64,000 nucleotides of DNA from Cellulomonas aerilata (GCF_007991755.1 NZ_BJYY01000021.1:123397-187396); one strand, 5' to 3'. Shown: positions 20,363 to 31,626, counted from the first letter of the stretch. Numbers and translations: made by a program. The notes: generated by a model from the letters alone, not told the origin.

Positions 20363-21388
20363 ATGCCCTCGCCCCGCACCCCCGCCCCGCGCGCGGTCCG
20401 GACGGCCCTCGCCGTCGCTCTCGTGCTCGTGCTGTCCCTGCTGGCGGGGTGCGGCGTGCGGCTCGAGACACCCCCGCCCGCCCCGCTCGTCCCGGACGTG
20501 AACGAGGTGGCACGGCAGCGGGCGTCGGCCGACTCGGTGGCCCTCGAGGTGCTCGCGGGCGCCCCGGTGGCACCGGCCGACCCCGCCGTGGACCCCGTCG
20601 GCGCGGCCCGGGCGGACGTCGCCGCGGCGGCGTCCGCGCACCTGGACCTGCTCGGCGGCCTGTACGACGCCGGCCCGGGCGCCACCGCGGGCACGCCGGG
20701 GCCGGACGGGGACCGACCGGACTCCCCCGCGGCCACGCGCGGGCCCACCCCCGCGGCCGCCACCCCGGACGCCCTGGTCACCGCTCTCACCGACGCCGCC
20801 TCCGCCGCACGCGCCGACACCGCCACGGTCACCGACGGGCCGCTCGCCCGGCTGCTCGGCTCGATCGCCGTCAGCCGCTCGCTCGCGGCCGCCCGCCTCG
20901 CCGCCGCGGCAGGACTCGGCGCCCCGTCGCCCCCGACCGTGGACCTGCCGGGCGAGCGGCCGGACGGGCTGACCGACGCCGACCTGTCCGCGATCGTGGC
21001 CGCCGAGGACTCCGCCGGGTACGGGTACGAGGTCGTCGCCGCCAAGCACGCCGACGAGGTGCGCCGCCGGGCCGGCGAGCGGGCCGTCGCGCACCGGTCG
21101 CGGGCCCAGACCTGGGCCGAGCTCGGTGAGGTCGACGGGACGGGCCTGGACCCCCGTCGGGTCGCGTACGCGGTGCCCGGGGGGCTCGAGGACCCCGCCG
21201 CGGCCGCCGCTCTCGCGCAGTCGCTGGAGACGGCGCTGGCGGCGCACTACACCTCGCTGGTGGCCGACGTCGCGGCGGACGCGCGGCCGGCCATGGTCGA
21301 CGCCGCGGCGGAGGCGACGCAGCAGGCGGTCGCCTGGGGCGCCTCGCTGCCCGCACTGCCCGGCATGCCGGACCAGTCGGCCGGCTGA
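20363..21388 (+). CDS. Lipoprotein with DUF4439-type ferritin-like region
   Basis: A predicted exported lipoprotein of 341 residues. The signal peptide has an Arg-containing start, a hydrophobic core (ALAVALVLVLSLLAGC) and a lipobox with Cys30 as the first mature residue. A low-complexity linker is followed by a helical C-terminal domain (LSAIVAAEDSAGYGYEVVAAKH, HRSRAQTWAELG) resembling DUF4439, a four-helix ferritin-like fold common in actinobacteria beside rimP/proS. Function is unknown. A CAGGAT hexamer ends 7 nt before the ATG. Confidence 0.85.
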   Translation: MPSPRTPAPRAVRTALAVALVLVLSLLAGCGVRLETPPPAPLVPDVNEVARQRASADSVALEVLAGAPVAPADPAVDPVGAARADVAAAASAHLDLLGGLYDAGPGATAGTPGPDGDRPDSPAATRGPTPAAATPDALVTALTDAASAARADTATVTDGPLARLLGSIAVSRSLAAARLAAAAGLGAPSPPTVDLPGERPDGLTDADLSAIVAAEDSAGYGYEVVAAKHADEVRRRAGERAVAHRSRAQTWAELGEVDGTGLDPRRVAYAVPGGLEDPAAAAALAQSLETALAAHYTSLVADVAADARPAMVDAAAEATQQAVAWGASLPALPGMPDQSAG

Positions 21389-21396
21389 CCGGGGCG

Positions 21397-21419
21397 GCCG
21401 GCTGCCCCGGGCGGCCGGC
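21397..21419. terminator. Possible bidirectional terminator between lipoprotein gene and proS
   Basis: GCCGGCTGCCC pairs with GGGCGGCCGGC with one mismatch and a very short loop, in the 77-bp convergent gap. The gap is also full of GGCGGCCGG repeats, so other pairings are possible. Confidence 0.4.
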
Positions 21420-21465
21420 AGTCACAGGGCGGCCGGAACCACCAGGGCGCCGGCCGCCGGTGCCG

Positions 21466-23292
21466 TCAGCCCTCGGCCAGCAGCTTCTCCACCAGGGTGG
21501 ACACCCGGTCGGTCACCGCGTCGACCGGCACCTGCTCTGCACCGAGGCCCGCCACGCCCGCACGCCGGGGGCGCACCTCGACGACGCCCTCGGCGAGCCC
21601 CCGACCCACCACGACGAGCAGCGGGACGCCCAGCAGCTCGGCGTCGGCGAACTTCACCCCCGGGGACACCTTCGGGCGGTCGTCGTACACGACCTCCACA
21701 CCGCGGGCGGACAGGTCACCGGCGATCGTCTCGGCGGCTGCGAAGACGGCCGGGTCCTTGCCGGTGGCCACGACGTGGACGTGCGCGGGCGCGACCTGGA
21801 CGGGCCAGGCCAGGCCGGCGTCGTCGTGGTTGGCCTCGGCGAGCGCGGCCATCACCCGGGTGACGCCGATGCCGTAGGAGCCCATGGTGACCACGACGGA
21901 CTTGCCGTTGCGGTCGAGAACCGTCAGACCCAGCGCCTCGGCGTACTTGCGGCCGAGCGCGAAGATGTGGCCGATCTCGATGCCGCGGGCGAGCTCCAGC
22001 GGGCCCGAGCCGTCCGGCGCCGGGTCGCCGGCGCGGACCTCGGCCGCCTCGACGGTGTTCGCGGCGCCGTCCTGGCCGGCCGCCTGGAAGTCCCGTCCCG
22101 CGACGAGGTCGAACACGTGCCGGCCGGGCTCGTTCGCGCCCGTGATCCACCGGGTGCCGGTCACGACGCGCGGGTCGAGCAGGTAGCGCACCCCCAGCGG
22201 GGCGCCGTCGTCGTCCACCCCGCGGTTGGTGCCGAGCGCAGCGGGTCCGATGTAGCCCTTGACCAGCTCGGGGTGCGCCGCGAAGTCCGCCTCGGTCGCC
22301 GTCTCCACCTCGGCCGGAGCGAGGCCTGCCTCGAGCCGCTTGAGGTCCACCTCGCGGTCGCCGGGCAGCCCGACCACGAGCAGCTCGCGCTCGCCGGTGG
22401 GCAGCACCGCGACCAGGACGACGTTCTTCAGCGTGTCGGCCGCCGTCCAGGGACGGTCGGGACGGGGGAAGCGCTCGTTCGCCACCGCGACGAGGGTCTC
22501 GATCGTCGGGGTGTCGGGGGTGTCCTCGACGTGCGCGGCAGGGGCGTCGTCGAACGGCACGTCCGGCGGGACGACCGTGGTGACCGCCTCGACGTTCGCC
22601 GCGTAGCCCCCCGGGGACCGGACGAACGTGTCCTCGCCGATCGCCGTCGGGGTCAGGAACTCCTCGCTGCGCGACCCGCCCATGGCCCCGGACGTCGCCG
22701 CCACCACCACGTACTCCAGCCCCAGGCGCTCGAAGATCCGCTGGTAGGCGCCGCGCTGGGCGAGGTAGGAGGCCTCCAGCCCCTGGTCGTCGACGTCGAA
22801 GGAGTAGGCGTCCTTCATGACGAACTCGCGACCGCGGATGAGGCCGGCGCGCGGGCGGGCCTCGTCGCGGTACTTCGTCTGGACCTGGTAGAGCGCGAGC
22901 GGCAGGTCCTTGTAGGACGAGTACAGGTCCTTGACGAGCAGCGTGAACAGCTCCTCGTGCGTGGGTGCGAGCAGGTAGTCGGCGCCCTTGCGGTCCTGGA
23001 GGCGGAAGATGTTCGGCCCGTACTCCGTCCACCGGCCGGTCGCCTCGTAGGGCTCCTTCGGCAGCAGCGCGGGGAAGTGCACCTCCTGCGCGCCGATCAC
23101 CTCCATCTCCTCGCGGACGACGGCCTCGACCTTGCGCAGCACCCGCAGACCCAGCGGCAGCCAGGTGTAGACCCCGGGGGCGGCGCGGCGGATGTACCCG
23201 GCGCGCACGAGCAGGCGGTGGCTCGCCACCTCGGCGTCCGCGGGGTCCTCCCGCAGGGTCCGCACGAACAGGGACGACATCCGCAGCAGCAT
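21466..23292 (-). CDS. proS: Prolyl-tRNA synthetase (bacterial type)
   Basis: ProS charges tRNA-Pro. The 608-residue protein is of the bacterial architecture with an insertion (editing) domain. Class II motifs are visible: [51 protein letters not shown] and the C-terminal [15 protein letters not shown]. The editing domain lies between motifs 2 and 3 (about residues 220-400). The anticodon-binding domain closes the protein. ATG 23292 is chosen because TAGGCT ends 7 nt upstream. An ATG four codons later is possible. Confidence 0.96.
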   Translation of the reverse strand: MLLRMSSLFVRTLREDPADAEVASHRLLVRAGYIRRAAPGVYTWLPLGLRVLRKVEAVVREEMEVIGAQEVHFPALLPKEPYEATGRWTEYGPNIFRLQDRKGADYLLAPTHEELFTLLVKDLYSSYKDLPLALYQVQTKYRDEARPRAGLIRGREFVMKDAYSFDVDDQGLEASYLAQRGAYQRIFERLGLEYVVVAATSGAMGGSRSEEFLTPTAIGEDTFVRSPGGYAANVEAVTTVVPPDVPFDDAPAAHVEDTPDTPTIETLVAVANERFPRPDRPWTAADTLKNVVLVAVLPTGERELLVVGLPGDREVDLKRLEAGLAPAEVETATEADFAAHPELVKGYIGPAALGTNRGVDDDGAPLGVRYLLDPRVVTGTRWITGANEPGRHVFDLVAGRDFQAAGQDGAANTVEAAEVRAGDPAPDGSGPLELARGIEIGHIFALGRKYAEALGLTVLDRNGKSVVVTMGSYGIGVTRVMAALAEANHDDAGLAWPVQVAPAHVHVVATGKDPAVFAAAETIAGDLSARGVEVVYDDRPKVSPGVKFADAELLGVPLLVVVGRGLAEGVVEVRPRRAGVAGLGAEQVPVDAVTDRVSTLVEKLLAEG

Positions 23293-23299
23293 GGCCGCC

Positions 23300-23305
23300 A
23301 GCCTA
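23300..23305 (-). promoter_or_regulatory. -10 element TAGGCT for leaderless proS
   Basis: TAGGCT ends 7 nt before the proS ATG, with GGCGGCC in between. The same hexamer and spacing occur before smc. Confidence 0.6.
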
Positions 23306-23500
23306 GTTGGCGGCGGGGGCACCTCCGTGCGGCGGGGCACAGCGGGCAGGTGCCGCGGTGGTGCGGCGGCGACGCGGCCCGGTGCGGCGGCGGTGGGCGG
23401 GCGGGCGGTACCGGCGGGTGCACCGGTGCGGACCCCGGCCCACCGCGCGTGCCACGTCGAACCCGGTGGACAACCCGGCGCGGTGGGCCACGATGGGCCC

Positions 23501-24415
23501 ATGCCTGAGCTGCCCGAGGTGGAGGCGCTCGCCGGATTCCTCCGCGAGCGCACGGTGGGTGTCGCCGTCGCCGCGGTCGACGTCGGCGCCGTGAGCGCGC
23601 TCAAGACGTTCTCCCCCGCCCCGACCGACCTCGGCGGACGTCCGGTCACCGGGGTGACGCGACGCGGCAAGTGGCTGGACGTCGCCACCGGCCCGCGCGC
23701 CGGGGCGGACGACGGCGCGGGGGGACCCGAGGCGCCGCACCTGGTCTTCCACCTCGCGCGCGCCGGCTGGCTGCGCTGGTACGACGCGGTGCCGAAGACG
23801 GCCGTCCGGCCCGGCCGGTCGCCGATCGCCCTGCGGGTCCGCCTCGCCGACGGGTCCGGGTTCGACCTCACCGAGGCCGGGACGCGCAAGCGGCTCGCCG
23901 TGCACGTCGTGACCGACCCGCAGCAGATCCCTGCGGTCGCGACGCTCGGGGTCGAGCCGCTGTCGCCGGCGTTCACCGAGGAGGTGCTCGGCCGCCTCCT
24001 CGCGGCCCGCAACAAGCAGATCAAGTCGCTCCTGCGCGACCAGTCCACGATCGCCGGGATCGGCAACGCCTACTCCGACGAGATCCTGCACGCGACCCGG
24101 ACCAGCCCGTTCGCGCTGACCCGGTCGTTCGACGAGGCGGCCACCGACGCCCTGCACGCGGCGATCCTGCGGGTGCTGCGCGAGGCGGTCGACGCCGCGG
24201 CCGGCAAGCCGGCCGCCGAGCTCAAGGACGCCAAGCGCCAGGGCATGCGCGTCCACGGCCGCACCGGGCTGCCGTGCCCGGGATGGGACGGGGTGCCCTG
24301 CGGGGACACGGTGCGCGAGGTGTCGTTCGCGGACTCCTCGCTGCAGTACTGCCCCACCTGCCAGACCGGGGGGCAGCCGCTCGCGGACCGCCGGCTGTCC
24401 AAGCTGCTGCGCTGA
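23501..24415 (+). CDS. Fpg/Nei family DNA glycosylase
   Basis: A 304-residue base-excision repair glycosylase/AP lyase. After Met, the catalytic Pro and Glu are in [10 protein letters not shown]; the lysine of the beta-hairpin is in RRGKWLDVA. The helix-two-turn-helix region reads [23 protein letters not shown], with the conserved asparagine. The C-terminal zinc finger has four cysteines: CPGWDGVPC and CPTCQTGG. Whether it prefers oxidised purines or pyrimidines is not clear from sequence. It is divergent from proS; a CACGAT hexamer ends 6 nt before the ATG. Confidence 0.92.
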   Translation: MPELPEVEALAGFLRERTVGVAVAAVDVGAVSALKTFSPAPTDLGGRPVTGVTRRGKWLDVATGPRAGADDGAGGPEAPHLVFHLARAGWLRWYDAVPKTAVRPGRSPIALRVRLADGSGFDLTEAGTRKRLAVHVVTDPQQIPAVATLGVEPLSPAFTEEVLGRLLAARNKQIKSLLRDQSTIAGIGNAYSDEILHATRTSPFALTRSFDEAATDALHAAILRVLREAVDAAAGKPAAELKDAKRQGMRVHGRTGLPCPGWDGVPCGDTVREVSFADSSLQYCPTCQTGGQPLADRRLSKLLR

Positions 24416-24431
24416 GCGGCTGGTCCGACCC

Positions 24432-25319
24432 CTAGAACAGGACGGTCGCGAAGGTGCCGACCTGGCGGAAGCCGACCCGGCGGTAGGAGGCCAGCGCCCG
24501 GGCGTTGTAGTCGTTGACGTACAGCGAGACGGTGGGCGCCACGTCGCGGCGCGCGAGCTGGACGACGGCGGCCATCCCGATCTCCGACAGGCCGCGTCCC
24601 CGGTACGCCGGCTCGACCCACACGCCCTGCACCTGGGCCACGCCGCCGGCCACCGCGCCGAGCTCGGCCTTGAACGACACCTGCGGACCGCGCGACCCGG
24701 CGACGAGCCGCACGTAGGACCGTCCCTCGGCGATGAGGCCGCGCACGCGCTCCTCGTAGGGCCCGTTCGGCCCGGACGCCGGCGAGTACCCGACCTCCTC
24801 GGCGAACATCGCGACGCACGCCGGCAGGACGATGCCGTACTCGCCGGGAGTGGAGCGCCGCACGAGCTCGTCGACCCGCACGAGCGGGTCGTGGTCGATG
24901 ACCAGCGAGGGCTGGTTGGCGCGGATCTCGCGCGGCGCGGACCAGGTGCCGCTCAGGCGGTCCCACAGGCCCAGGGCGGCGTCGGCCTGCCCGACGATCG
25001 AGGACGACCGGCGACCCTGGGCGCGGGCGATGCGCGCGAAGGCGTCCAGCGCGCCGGGGTCGCCGTCCGGCACGACGGGCACGATGTTGGCGCCGGCCCA
25101 GCAGACGGCGACGAGCTCGCCACCGCGGTCGTAGCCCCACAGCTGCCCACCGGCGGGTCGCAGGCCCGACCGGGCGGCCACCTCGATGCGGCTCGCCGCG
25201 AGCACGGAGTCCACGGGGACGCGCGCGCAGACGGCGAGTGCGGCGTCGACGTCCGCGTCGCCCAGGATCCGCCCCTCGGCTGCCTTGCCGCTGAGGGTGG
25301 CGCCGTTCCAGCGTCCCAT
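24432..25319 (-). CDS. GNAT acetyltransferase with DUF4081 (Rv2867c-like)
   Basis: A 295-residue protein with an N-terminal DUF4081-like region and a C-terminal GNAT domain. The acetyl-CoA motif is VQGVWVEPAYRGRGLSEIGM, followed by SLYVNDYNARALASYRRVGF. In M. tuberculosis the same gene (Rv2867c) also lies beside ispG, rip1 and dxr, which supports the assignment. The substrate is unknown. ATG 25319 has no Shine-Dalgarno sequence but lies 7 nt after CAGAAT, suggesting a leaderless transcript. Confidence 0.88.
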   Translation of the reverse strand: MGRWNGATLSGKAAEGRILGDADVDAALAVCARVPVDSVLAASRIEVAARSGLRPAGGQLWGYDRGGELVAVCWAGANIVPVVPDGDPGALDAFARIARAQGRRSSSIVGQADAALGLWDRLSGTWSAPREIRANQPSLVIDHDPLVRVDELVRRSTPGEYGIVLPACVAMFAEEVGYSPASGPNGPYEERVRGLIAEGRSYVRLVAGSRGPQVSFKAELGAVAGGVAQVQGVWVEPAYRGRGLSEIGMAAVVQLARRDVAPTVSLYVNDYNARALASYRRVGFRQVGTFATVLF

Positions 25320-25448
25320 GCGTGTGATTCTGCCCCACCCGGGCGGGTGATGCGCTTCCTCGTCCAGAGCAGCGCTCGGCACGCCGTCCGCACCCTCCAC
25401 GGGTCGGGTCGGCAGGAGCGGGGACGAGGCGGTGTCGGGCAGCGGGAT

Positions 25449-26603
25449 CTACAGGACGGTGACGACGGGGGCGGCGTCCTCGACCGGCTCCATGGAGTCG
25501 GCGATGCGCATCGCCTCCTCGATCAGGGTCTCGACGATGAGCGCCTCGGGCACGGTCTTGACGACCTGGCCCTTGACGAAGATCTGGCCCTTGCCGTTGC
25601 CGGACGCCACGCCGAGGTCCGCCTCGCGTGCCTCGCCGGGGCCGTTCACGACGCAGCCCATGACGGCGACGCGCAGCGGCACCTCCAGGCCCTCCAGGCC
25701 CGCGGTGACGCGCTCGGCAAGCGTGTAGACGTCGACCTGGGCCCGCCCGCAGGACGGGCAGGACACGATCTCGAGCTTGCGCGGGCGCAGGTTCAGCGAC
25801 TGCAGGATCTGGATGCCGACCTTGACCTCCTCCACCGGAGGCGCGGACAGGGACACCCGGATGGTGTCGCCGATCCCCTTGCTCAGCAGGGCGCCGAACG
25901 CGGTGGCGGACTTGATCGTGCCCTGGAACGCCGGGCCGGCCTCGGTGACGCCCAGGTGCAGCGGCCAGTCGCCGCGCTCGGAGAGCATCTCGTAGGCGCG
26001 GACCATGACGACCGGGTCGTTGTGCTTGACCGAGATCTTGAAGTCGTGGAAGCCGTGCTCCTCGAACAGCGACGCCTCCCACACGGCCGACTCCACGAGC
26101 GCCTCCGGCGTCGCCTTGCCGTACTTGGCCAGCAGGCGCGGGTCCAGGGAGCCGGCGTTGACGCCGATGCGGATCGACACGCCCGCGTCCGACGCGGCCC
26201 GGGCGATCTCCTTGACCTGGTCGTCGAACTTGCGGATGTTGCCCGGGTTCACGCGCACCGCGGCGCAGCCGGCGTCGATGGCGGCGAAGACGTACTTCGG
26301 CTGGAAGTGGATGTCCGCGATCACCGGGATCTGCGACTTGCGCGCGATGGCCGGCAGCGCCTCCGCGTCGTCCTGGGTGGGGACGGCGACGCGCACGATG
26401 TCGCACCCGGACGCGGTCAGCTCGGCGATCTGCTGCAGCGTCGCGTTGATGTCCGTCGTCGGGGTCGTGCACATCGACTGGACGCTCACGGGGGCGTCAC
26501 CGCCGACGGCGACCTTGCCGACCTGGATCTTGCGGGTACGGCGACGCGGTGCCAGGACGGGGACCGGCGCCTCGGGCATGCCGAGGCTGATCGGGGTGCT
26601 CAC
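25449..26603 (-). CDS. ispG: 4-hydroxy-3-methylbut-2-enyl diphosphate synthase (flavodoxin)
   Basis: IspG (GcpE) is the iron-sulfur enzyme that converts MEcPP to HMBPP in the MEP isoprenoid pathway. The 384-residue protein has [19 protein letters not shown] at the TIM-barrel start, [24 protein letters not shown], and the three cluster cysteines in [10 protein letters not shown] and [14 protein letters not shown]. It starts at GTG 26603, 6 nt after GATACT. dxr, another MEP gene, lies two genes away. The gene is divergent from the GntR regulator. Confidence 0.96.
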   Translation of the reverse strand: MSTPISLGMPEAPVPVLAPRRRTRKIQVGKVAVGGDAPVSVQSMCTTPTTDINATLQQIAELTASGCDIVRVAVPTQDDAEALPAIARKSQIPVIADIHFQPKYVFAAIDAGCAAVRVNPGNIRKFDDQVKEIARAASDAGVSIRIGVNAGSLDPRLLAKYGKATPEALVESAVWEASLFEEHGFHDFKISVKHNDPVVMVRAYEMLSERGDWPLHLGVTEAGPAFQGTIKSATAFGALLSKGIGDTIRVSLSAPPVEEVKVGIQILQSLNLRPRKLEIVSCPSCGRAQVDVYTLAERVTAGLEGLEVPLRVAVMGCVVNGPGEAREADLGVASGNGKGQIFVKGQVVKTVPEALIVETLIEEAMRIADSMEPVEDAAPVVTVL

Positions 26604-26753
26604 CGTCCCAGTATCGCCCCGGCTGCGGCACCGGCCCCTCGCCGGGGCCTGTGATCCGCGTTTCACCCGGGTTCCCTCACGCGACCTCCACAGCCGCGCG
26701 ACGGCGGACGGGGCGCCGTGACCGTGCTCCGGCCACGCCCTGAGGCCGCGCCC

Positions 26754-26759
26754 TACGGT
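26754..26759 (+). promoter_or_regulatory. -10 element TACGGT for leaderless gntR-type gene
   Basis: TACGGT ends 6 nt before GTG 26766, where the conserved domain begins. This supports the short start. Confidence 0.5.
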
Positions 26760-26765
26760 GTCCCG

Positions 26766-27119
26766 GTGCACATCGCCGTCGACCCCGCGTCCCCCGTCCC
26801 GCCGTACGAGCAGGTGCAGCACCGGATCGAGGCGCTCATCGCCGACGGGTCGCTGCCGCCCGAGCACCGCCTGCCGACCGTGCGCGCCCTCGCCACCGAC
26901 CTGGGCCTGGCGGCGAACACGGTCGCCCGCGCCTACCGCGAGCTCGAGCAGGCCGGCGCCGTGGTGACCCGTGGCCGGCTCGGCACGTTCGTCGCCACCC
27001 GCGGTGCCGACCGCGAGCGCGAGGCGGTCGTGGCCGCGCGGCAGTACGCGCACCGGCTCCGCGAGCTCGGGTTCGACGCCGACGCGGCCGCACGGTTCGC
27101 CCGGGACGCCTTCGGCTGA
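26766..27119 (+). CDS. Small GntR-family regulator (YtrA type)
   Basis: A 117-residue GntR regulator with only the winged helix and a short helical tail, as in the YtrA subfamily. The DNA-binding part reads [37 protein letters not shown] and [20 protein letters not shown]. The start at GTG 26766 fits the usual HIAVDP opening and a TACGGT hexamer 6 nt upstream; GTG 26718 is an alternative with 16 more residues. YtrA members often control adjacent ABC exporters, but none is present here, so targets are unknown. Confidence 0.9.
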   Translation: MHIAVDPASPVPPYEQVQHRIEALIADGSLPPEHRLPTVRALATDLGLAANTVARAYRELEQAGAVVTRGRLGTFVATRGADREREAVVAARQYAHRLRELGFDADAAARFARDAFG

Positions 27120-27154
27120 GCCGCCGCGGATACCCCGGTCGCCGGGCCCGTCCG

Positions 27155-28474
27155 TCAGCCGCCGAGCGTCACCGGGCGCACGAGGTCCGCGTACACCAGC
27201 AGCGCCCCCATGCCGAGGAACACCACGACCATCGCCAGCGTCAGCGGGGTCATCCGGGCGATGTCGGCCGGACGCGGCCGCGGCAGCCCGCGCATCCGGG
27301 CGACCTGCCGCTTGGCGCCCTCCCACAGCGCCCCGGCGACGTGGCCGCCGTCCAGCGGCAGGATCGGGATGAGGTTGAAGACGAAGAGGGCGATGTTCAG
27401 CGACGCGACCAGCGTCAGCAGCGTGAGGACCTGCCCCGTCAGGCCGAAGGTGCCGCCGCCGTCCGCGGCCACCTCGCCGGCGACCCGGCTGATCCCCACG
27501 ACGCCGATCGGACCCTCGGGGTCCCGGGGCGCGGAGCCGAAGGCGGCCTGGGCGACGTCCGCGATCCGGGTGGGCAGGGTGACCACCACGCGCATGGTCT
27601 GCACGACGGCGTCCCCCAGCACGGCCGGCATCGCGGTCACCGGCTCGCGGACCAGGACGGTCGTCGGTCCGACGCCCAGGAAGCCGACCGGCTCGGTGAC
27701 GAGCTCGCCGTCGTCGCCGACGACGGGCGCACCCAGGTCGTCCAGCGCCGGCCGCTCAGTGATCAACGGGGTGACGGTCAGGGTGACCGGCTCGCCGTCG
27801 CGCTCCACCACGAGCGGGACGGGGTCGCCGTCGGACGCGCGGATCGCCGTCTGCAGCTCGTCCCAGGAGGACACGTCGGCGCCGGCGTAGGCCACGATCG
27901 TGTCGCCGGGCTCGACGCCGGCCGCGGCCGCGGGCGCCACCGGGTCGCCCGGCCCGCACTCGGTGGAGTCGTCGGTCGCGGGCACGACGCAGTCGGACAC
28001 CGAGTCGACCGTCGTGCTCGGCCCGGGCAGGCCGAAGCCGACCATGACCGAGGTGAGCAGGACCGCGGCGATCACCAGGTTCATCACGGGCCCGCCGAGC
28101 ATGACGACCAGCTTCTTGGGGGTGCTCAGCCGGTAGAACGCCCGGTGGTCCTCGCCGGGGCGGATCTCCCGGGCGCTGGACTCGCGCGCGTCCTGGATCA
28201 TCCGGCCGAGGTAGCCGCGCACCGGCGGGTTGCCGACGGCGTCCGGCGGGGGGTACATGCCGACCAGGCGGACGTAGCCACCGAGCGGGATCGCCTTGAG
28301 GCCGTACTCGGTCTCCCCCCGCGTGCGCGACCACAGCGTCGGGCCGAAGCCGACCATGTACTGGCTGACCCGCACCCCGAACCGCTTCGCCGGCACCATG
28401 TGACCGACCTCGTGCAGGGCGATGGAGACGAGCACGCCGACCACCATCACGAGCACACCGACCGCGTACGCCAT
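27155..28474 (-). CDS. Site-2 intramembrane zinc protease (Rip1/RseP family)
   Basis: A membrane metalloprotease that cleaves transmembrane substrates such as anti-sigma factors. Zinc ligands are in the first membrane helix, ALHEVGHM (H21, E22, H25). A PDZ domain lies mid-protein ([21 protein letters not shown]), and the third ligand motif [12 protein letters not shown] is in a late helix, followed by one more segment at the C terminus. ATG 28474 is preferred over the adjacent GTG by GGAG spacing. Position between dxr and ispG matches M. tuberculosis rip1 (Rv2869c). Confidence 0.95.
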   Translation of the reverse strand: MAYAVGVLVMVVGVLVSIALHEVGHMVPAKRFGVRVSQYMVGFGPTLWSRTRGETEYGLKAIPLGGYVRLVGMYPPPDAVGNPPVRGYLGRMIQDARESSAREIRPGEDHRAFYRLSTPKKLVVMLGGPVMNLVIAAVLLTSVMVGFGLPGPSTTVDSVSDCVVPATDDSTECGPGDPVAPAAAAGVEPGDTIVAYAGADVSSWDELQTAIRASDGDPVPLVVERDGEPVTLTVTPLITERPALDDLGAPVVGDDGELVTEPVGFLGVGPTTVLVREPVTAMPAVLGDAVVQTMRVVVTLPTRIADVAQAAFGSAPRDPEGPIGVVGISRVAGEVAADGGGTFGLTGQVLTLLTLVASLNIALFVFNLIPILPLDGGHVAGALWEGAKRQVARMRGLPRPRPADIARMTPLTLAMVVVFLGMGALLVYADLVRPVTLGG

Positions 28475-28600
28475 CACCGCTCCGTCCCGAGGCGGGCGCG
28501 ACCGCGCCCTGGCCCCATCATCCCCCGCCGACCCGTGCCACGGGCCGGGCCGCCGGCCGACCGGCCCGCACGCGACCCGGCGCCCCGGTCCACCGGTCGG

Positions 28601-29839
28601 CTACCGGCGCGCGAGCAGCTCGTCGGCGCGGGCGCGGGCCCAGCGCTCGGCCTCCAGGACGTCGCCGAGCGTGAGCCCGTCGGCGGCGACGCCGTCGTGC
28701 TCGCCCAGGACGGCGGCGACCGTGTCGACGATGTCGAGGAAGCCCACCCGTCCGGCCAGGAACGCCGCGACGCACTGCTCGTTGGCGGCGTTGAGCACCG
28801 CGGGGTGCGTCGCGGACGCGGCGACCGCGTCGCGGGCGAGGCCGACGGCGGGGAAGGCGGCCTCGTCCAGCGGCTCGAACGTCCAGGACGTCGCCGACGA
28901 CCAGTCGCACGCCGCGGCGACGTCGGGCAGGCGGTCCGGCCAGGACAGGCCCAGGGCGATCGGCAGGCGCATGTCCGGCGGCGACGCCTGGGCGATCGTC
29001 GAGCCGTCGACGAACTCGACCATGGAGTGCACGACCGACTGCGGGTGGACGACCACGGTGATCCGGTCCGTCGGCACGCCGAACAGCAGGTGCGCCTCGA
29101 TGAGCTCCAGGCCCTTGTTCATCAGCGTCGCGGAGTTCACCGTCACGACCGGCCCCATGGACCACGTGGGGTGGGCGAGCGCCTCGTCGGGCGTCACCGG
29201 CTCGAGGTCGTCACGCGTCCGGCCGCGGAACGGTCCGCCGGAGGCGGTGAGCACGAGCCGGCGCACCTCCGACGGCTCCCCCGGGGCACCGTGCCGTCCG
29301 GACCGCAGCGCCTGTGCGATCGCGGAGTGCTCGGAGTCCACCGGCACGATCTGGTCGGGCCGCTGCAGGGCGGCGGCCACCAGCCCTCCCCCGACGACCA
29401 GCGACTCCTTGTTGGCCAGGGCGAGCGTGCTGCCCGCGCGCAGCGCGGCGAGGGTCGGCCCCAGGCCCACCGAGCCGGTGATGCCGTTGAGGACGACGTC
29501 GGCGCCGCGCGCGGCGAGCCGGCTCGCGGCGTCCGGCCCGCTGAGCACCTCCACGCCGGCGAACGGGCGCCCGCTCGCGAAGGCGGCGTCGGCCACGGCC
29601 GCGAAGACGGGCCCCGCGGCGTCCGGGTCGGCGACGGCGACGGCCTGCGCGCCCAGCTCGACCGCCTGCCGGCCCAGGGTGCGCGGGTCCGCGCCGCCCG
29701 CGCTGATCCCGGTCACCCGGAACCTGTCGGGGTGGCGGCGCAGCACGTCGATCGCCTGGGTGCCGATGGAGCCGGTGGAGCCGAGCAGCACCACGCTGCG
29801 AGGCTCGCCCGGGCCGGTCCCCGTCAGGTCACTCGACAC
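28601..29839 (-). CDS. dxr: 1-deoxy-D-xylulose-5-phosphate reductoisomerase
   Basis: Dxr converts DXP to MEP with NADPH and is the fosmidomycin target. The nucleotide-binding motif is [18 protein letters not shown]. The metal and substrate motifs are [24 protein letters not shown] and [17 protein letters not shown], and [12 protein letters not shown] and [12 protein letters not shown] follow. Length is 412 residues. It starts at GTG 29839, overlapping the end of the upstream DivIVA-repeat gene by 11 bases, with GAGGTG upstream inside that gene. Confidence 0.96.
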   Translation of the reverse strand: MSSDLTGTGPGEPRSVVLLGSTGSIGTQAIDVLRRHPDRFRVTGISAGGADPRTLGRQAVELGAQAVAVADPDAAGPVFAAVADAAFASGRPFAGVEVLSGPDAASRLAARGADVVLNGITGSVGLGPTLAALRAGSTLALANKESLVVGGGLVAAALQRPDQIVPVDSEHSAIAQALRSGRHGAPGEPSEVRRLVLTASGGPFRGRTRDDLEPVTPDEALAHPTWSMGPVVTVNSATLMNKGLELIEAHLLFGVPTDRITVVVHPQSVVHSMVEFVDGSTIAQASPPDMRLPIALGLSWPDRLPDVAAACDWSSATSWTFEPLDEAAFPAVGLARDAVAASATHPAVLNAANEQCVAAFLAGRVGFLDIVDTVAAVLGEHDGVAADGLTLGDVLEAERWARARADELLARR

Positions 29840-30383
29840 CGAGCAGCACCTCGACGGCGCGGTCGCAGAAGGCGTCGACCGGGCCCTCGGCGTACCCGGC
29901 GGCGCCGCGACGCCGGCCGAACGTGGCGGAGCGGACCTCCTGGGCCGTGAGCGCCTGCCCGTGGTCGAAGTACGCGACGAGCCGCCGGCACAGGGCGTCG
30001 ACGTCGGCCGGGTCGTAGGCCGGCTCGCCACGACGGGCCGGGGCGAACCGCTCGCCGTCCGGACGGGTCAGGCGGCCGTACAGCGTGCGCGCGCTGTCGG
30101 CGAGCTCGGCCATCCAGGCGCTCTGCCCGTTGCGGGCGATGAACTGCTCGCGGGCCCGGGCGACGAAGGCCGCCTCGAGCCGGTCCAGCGCCGCGTCGAC
30201 CGCCCCGGTGACGTACCCGCCCCGGACGAGGTCGAACGCGGTGGAGCGGACCTCCCGCCCGGTGAGCGGCTCGTCGACCGCGCCCTCGTAGACCTGCCGG
30301 GCGTGGTCGAAGAACTCGTCGACCTCCTTCGGGTCGTACCCGGCGTGCAGCCGGGACACCGTGCGGAACATCCTCTGGTTCAC
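29829..30383 (-). CDS. DivIVA-like domain repeat protein
   Basis: A 184-residue protein containing short DivIVA N-terminal-like repeats found in actinobacteria. [20 protein letters not shown] is followed by [18 protein letters not shown]; the second half has [14 protein letters not shown] and [20 protein letters not shown]. These paired repeats make up nearly the whole protein; no coiled-coil extension like that of true DivIVA/Wag31 is present. GTG 30383 overlaps the rlmN stop as GTGA, and the gene overlaps dxr. Role unknown; a link to polar growth would be speculation. Confidence 0.8.
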   Translation of the reverse strand: MNQRMFRTVSRLHAGYDPKEVDEFFDHARQVYEGAVDEPLTGREVRSTAFDLVRGGYVTGAVDAALDRLEAAFVARAREQFIARNGQSAWMAELADSARTLYGRLTRPDGERFAPARRGEPAYDPADVDALCRRLVAYFDHGQALTAQEVRSATFGRRRGAAGYAEGPVDAFCDRAVEVLLGVE

Positions 30384-31609
30384 TCGGACGGAGCCTCTTC
30401 CGCGGCGAGCTGGCCGCAGGCACCGTCGATGTCGCTGCCGCGGGTGTCCCGGATCGTGGTGGGGATGCCGTGGGCGCGCAGGCGGTCCACGAACTCCTGC
30501 TCGACCGCGGGCTCGCTGGCCGTCCACTTGGAGCCGGGGGTCGGGTTCAGCGGGATCGGGTTGCAGTGGACCCAGCCCTTGCCGCGGGCGTTGAGCTTCT
30601 CCCCCAGCAGGTCCGCCCGCCACGCGTGGTCGTTCATGTCCTTGATCAGCGCGTACTCGATCGACACCCGGCGTCCCGTGACGTCGAAGTAGCGGCGCGC
30701 GGCGTCCAGGGTCTGGTCGACGCTCCACCGGGTGTTGATCGGGACCAGCTCGTCGCGCAGCTCGTCGTCCGGGGCGTGCAGCGACACCGCGAGGGTCACC
30801 GGGATGCCCTCGTTCGTCAGCTTCTCGATGGCGGGCACCAGGCCGACGGTCGACACCGTGATGTTCCGCGCGGACATGCCGAAGCCGTCCGGCGTCGGGG
30901 CGACCAGGCGCCGGACGGTCTCCATGACGGCCTTGTAGTTCGCCATCGGCTCGCCCATGCCCATGAACACCAGGTTCGACAGCCGGGTGGGGCCGCCGGG
31001 GACCTCGCCGTCGGCGAGCGACTTGGCCGCGGTGCGGACCTGCTCGACGATCTCGGCGGTCGACAGGTTGCGGGTCAGCCCGAGCTGGCCCGTCGCGCAG
31101 AACGGGCACGCCATCCCGCAGCCGGCCTGGCTGGAGACGCACAGCGTGGACCGGTTCGGGTAGCGCATGAGGACGGACTCGACCTTGGCGCCGTCGAACA
31201 GGTGCCACAGCGTCTTGACGGTGGTGCCGGCGTCGGCCTTGAGGGTGCGCACGGGCGTCAGCAGCGGCGGGAACAGGTCCTCGACGAGCCGGTCGCGGCT
31301 CGCGGCGGGCAGGTCCGTCATCGCCGCGGGGCTCGGGTCCAGGTGCGTGAAGTAGTGCGTCGCGAGCTGCTTGGCCCGGAACGGCTTCTCGCCCAGGGCG
31401 GTGACCGCGGCCACACGCTCGGGCGGCGTGAGGTCGACGAAGTGGCGCGGCGGCTTGCCGCGGCGGCCGCGGGTCGGCGCGGCGAGGTTGAGCGGGATCG
31501 GCGTCTCCGGGCGCGGGGACACCTGGACGGTGCCGCCGGGGGCGCCGGTCGGCATGCCGAGGGGGACCGCGCGGGGGGCGGTCGGCGTGCCTGTGGTGCT
31601 CGGGGTCAT
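30380..31609 (-). CDS. rlmN: 23S rRNA (adenine2503-C2)-methyltransferase / tRNA A37 methyltransferase
   Basis: RlmN is a radical-SAM enzyme that methylates A2503 of 23S rRNA and A37 of some tRNAs. The radical-SAM cysteines CxxxCxxC are in [30 protein letters not shown] and [11 protein letters not shown] are further family motifs, and the methylated catalytic cysteine is in DIDGACGQL near the end. The 409-residue length includes about 50 extra Pro/Thr-rich N-terminal residues. It is GTGA-coupled to the DivIVA-repeat gene. Confidence 0.95.
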   Translation of the reverse strand: MTPSTTGTPTAPRAVPLGMPTGAPGGTVQVSPRPETPIPLNLAAPTRGRRGKPPRHFVDLTPPERVAAVTALGEKPFRAKQLATHYFTHLDPSPAAMTDLPAASRDRLVEDLFPPLLTPVRTLKADAGTTVKTLWHLFDGAKVESVLMRYPNRSTLCVSSQAGCGMACPFCATGQLGLTRNLSTAEIVEQVRTAAKSLADGEVPGGPTRLSNLVFMGMGEPMANYKAVMETVRRLVAPTPDGFGMSARNITVSTVGLVPAIEKLTNEGIPVTLAVSLHAPDDELRDELVPINTRWSVDQTLDAARRYFDVTGRRVSIEYALIKDMNDHAWRADLLGEKLNARGKGWVHCNPIPLNPTPGSKWTASEPAVEQEFVDRLRAHGIPTTIRDTRGSDIDGACGQLAAEEAPSE

Positions 31610-31626
31610 CGCTGGTCTTCCATCCG

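Noticed and set aside
24070..26472. 800-codon minus-strand frame across the GNAT and ispG genes
   Set aside because: Overlaps both real genes in another frame and overlaps fpg antisense; composition is Arg/Gly/Pro-rich.
29824..30423. Alternative minus-strand frame over the DivIVA-repeat gene
   Set aside because: The accepted frame contains the paired GYDP and EVRS repeats and fits both overlaps; the other frame is Arg/Gly/Pro-rich noise.
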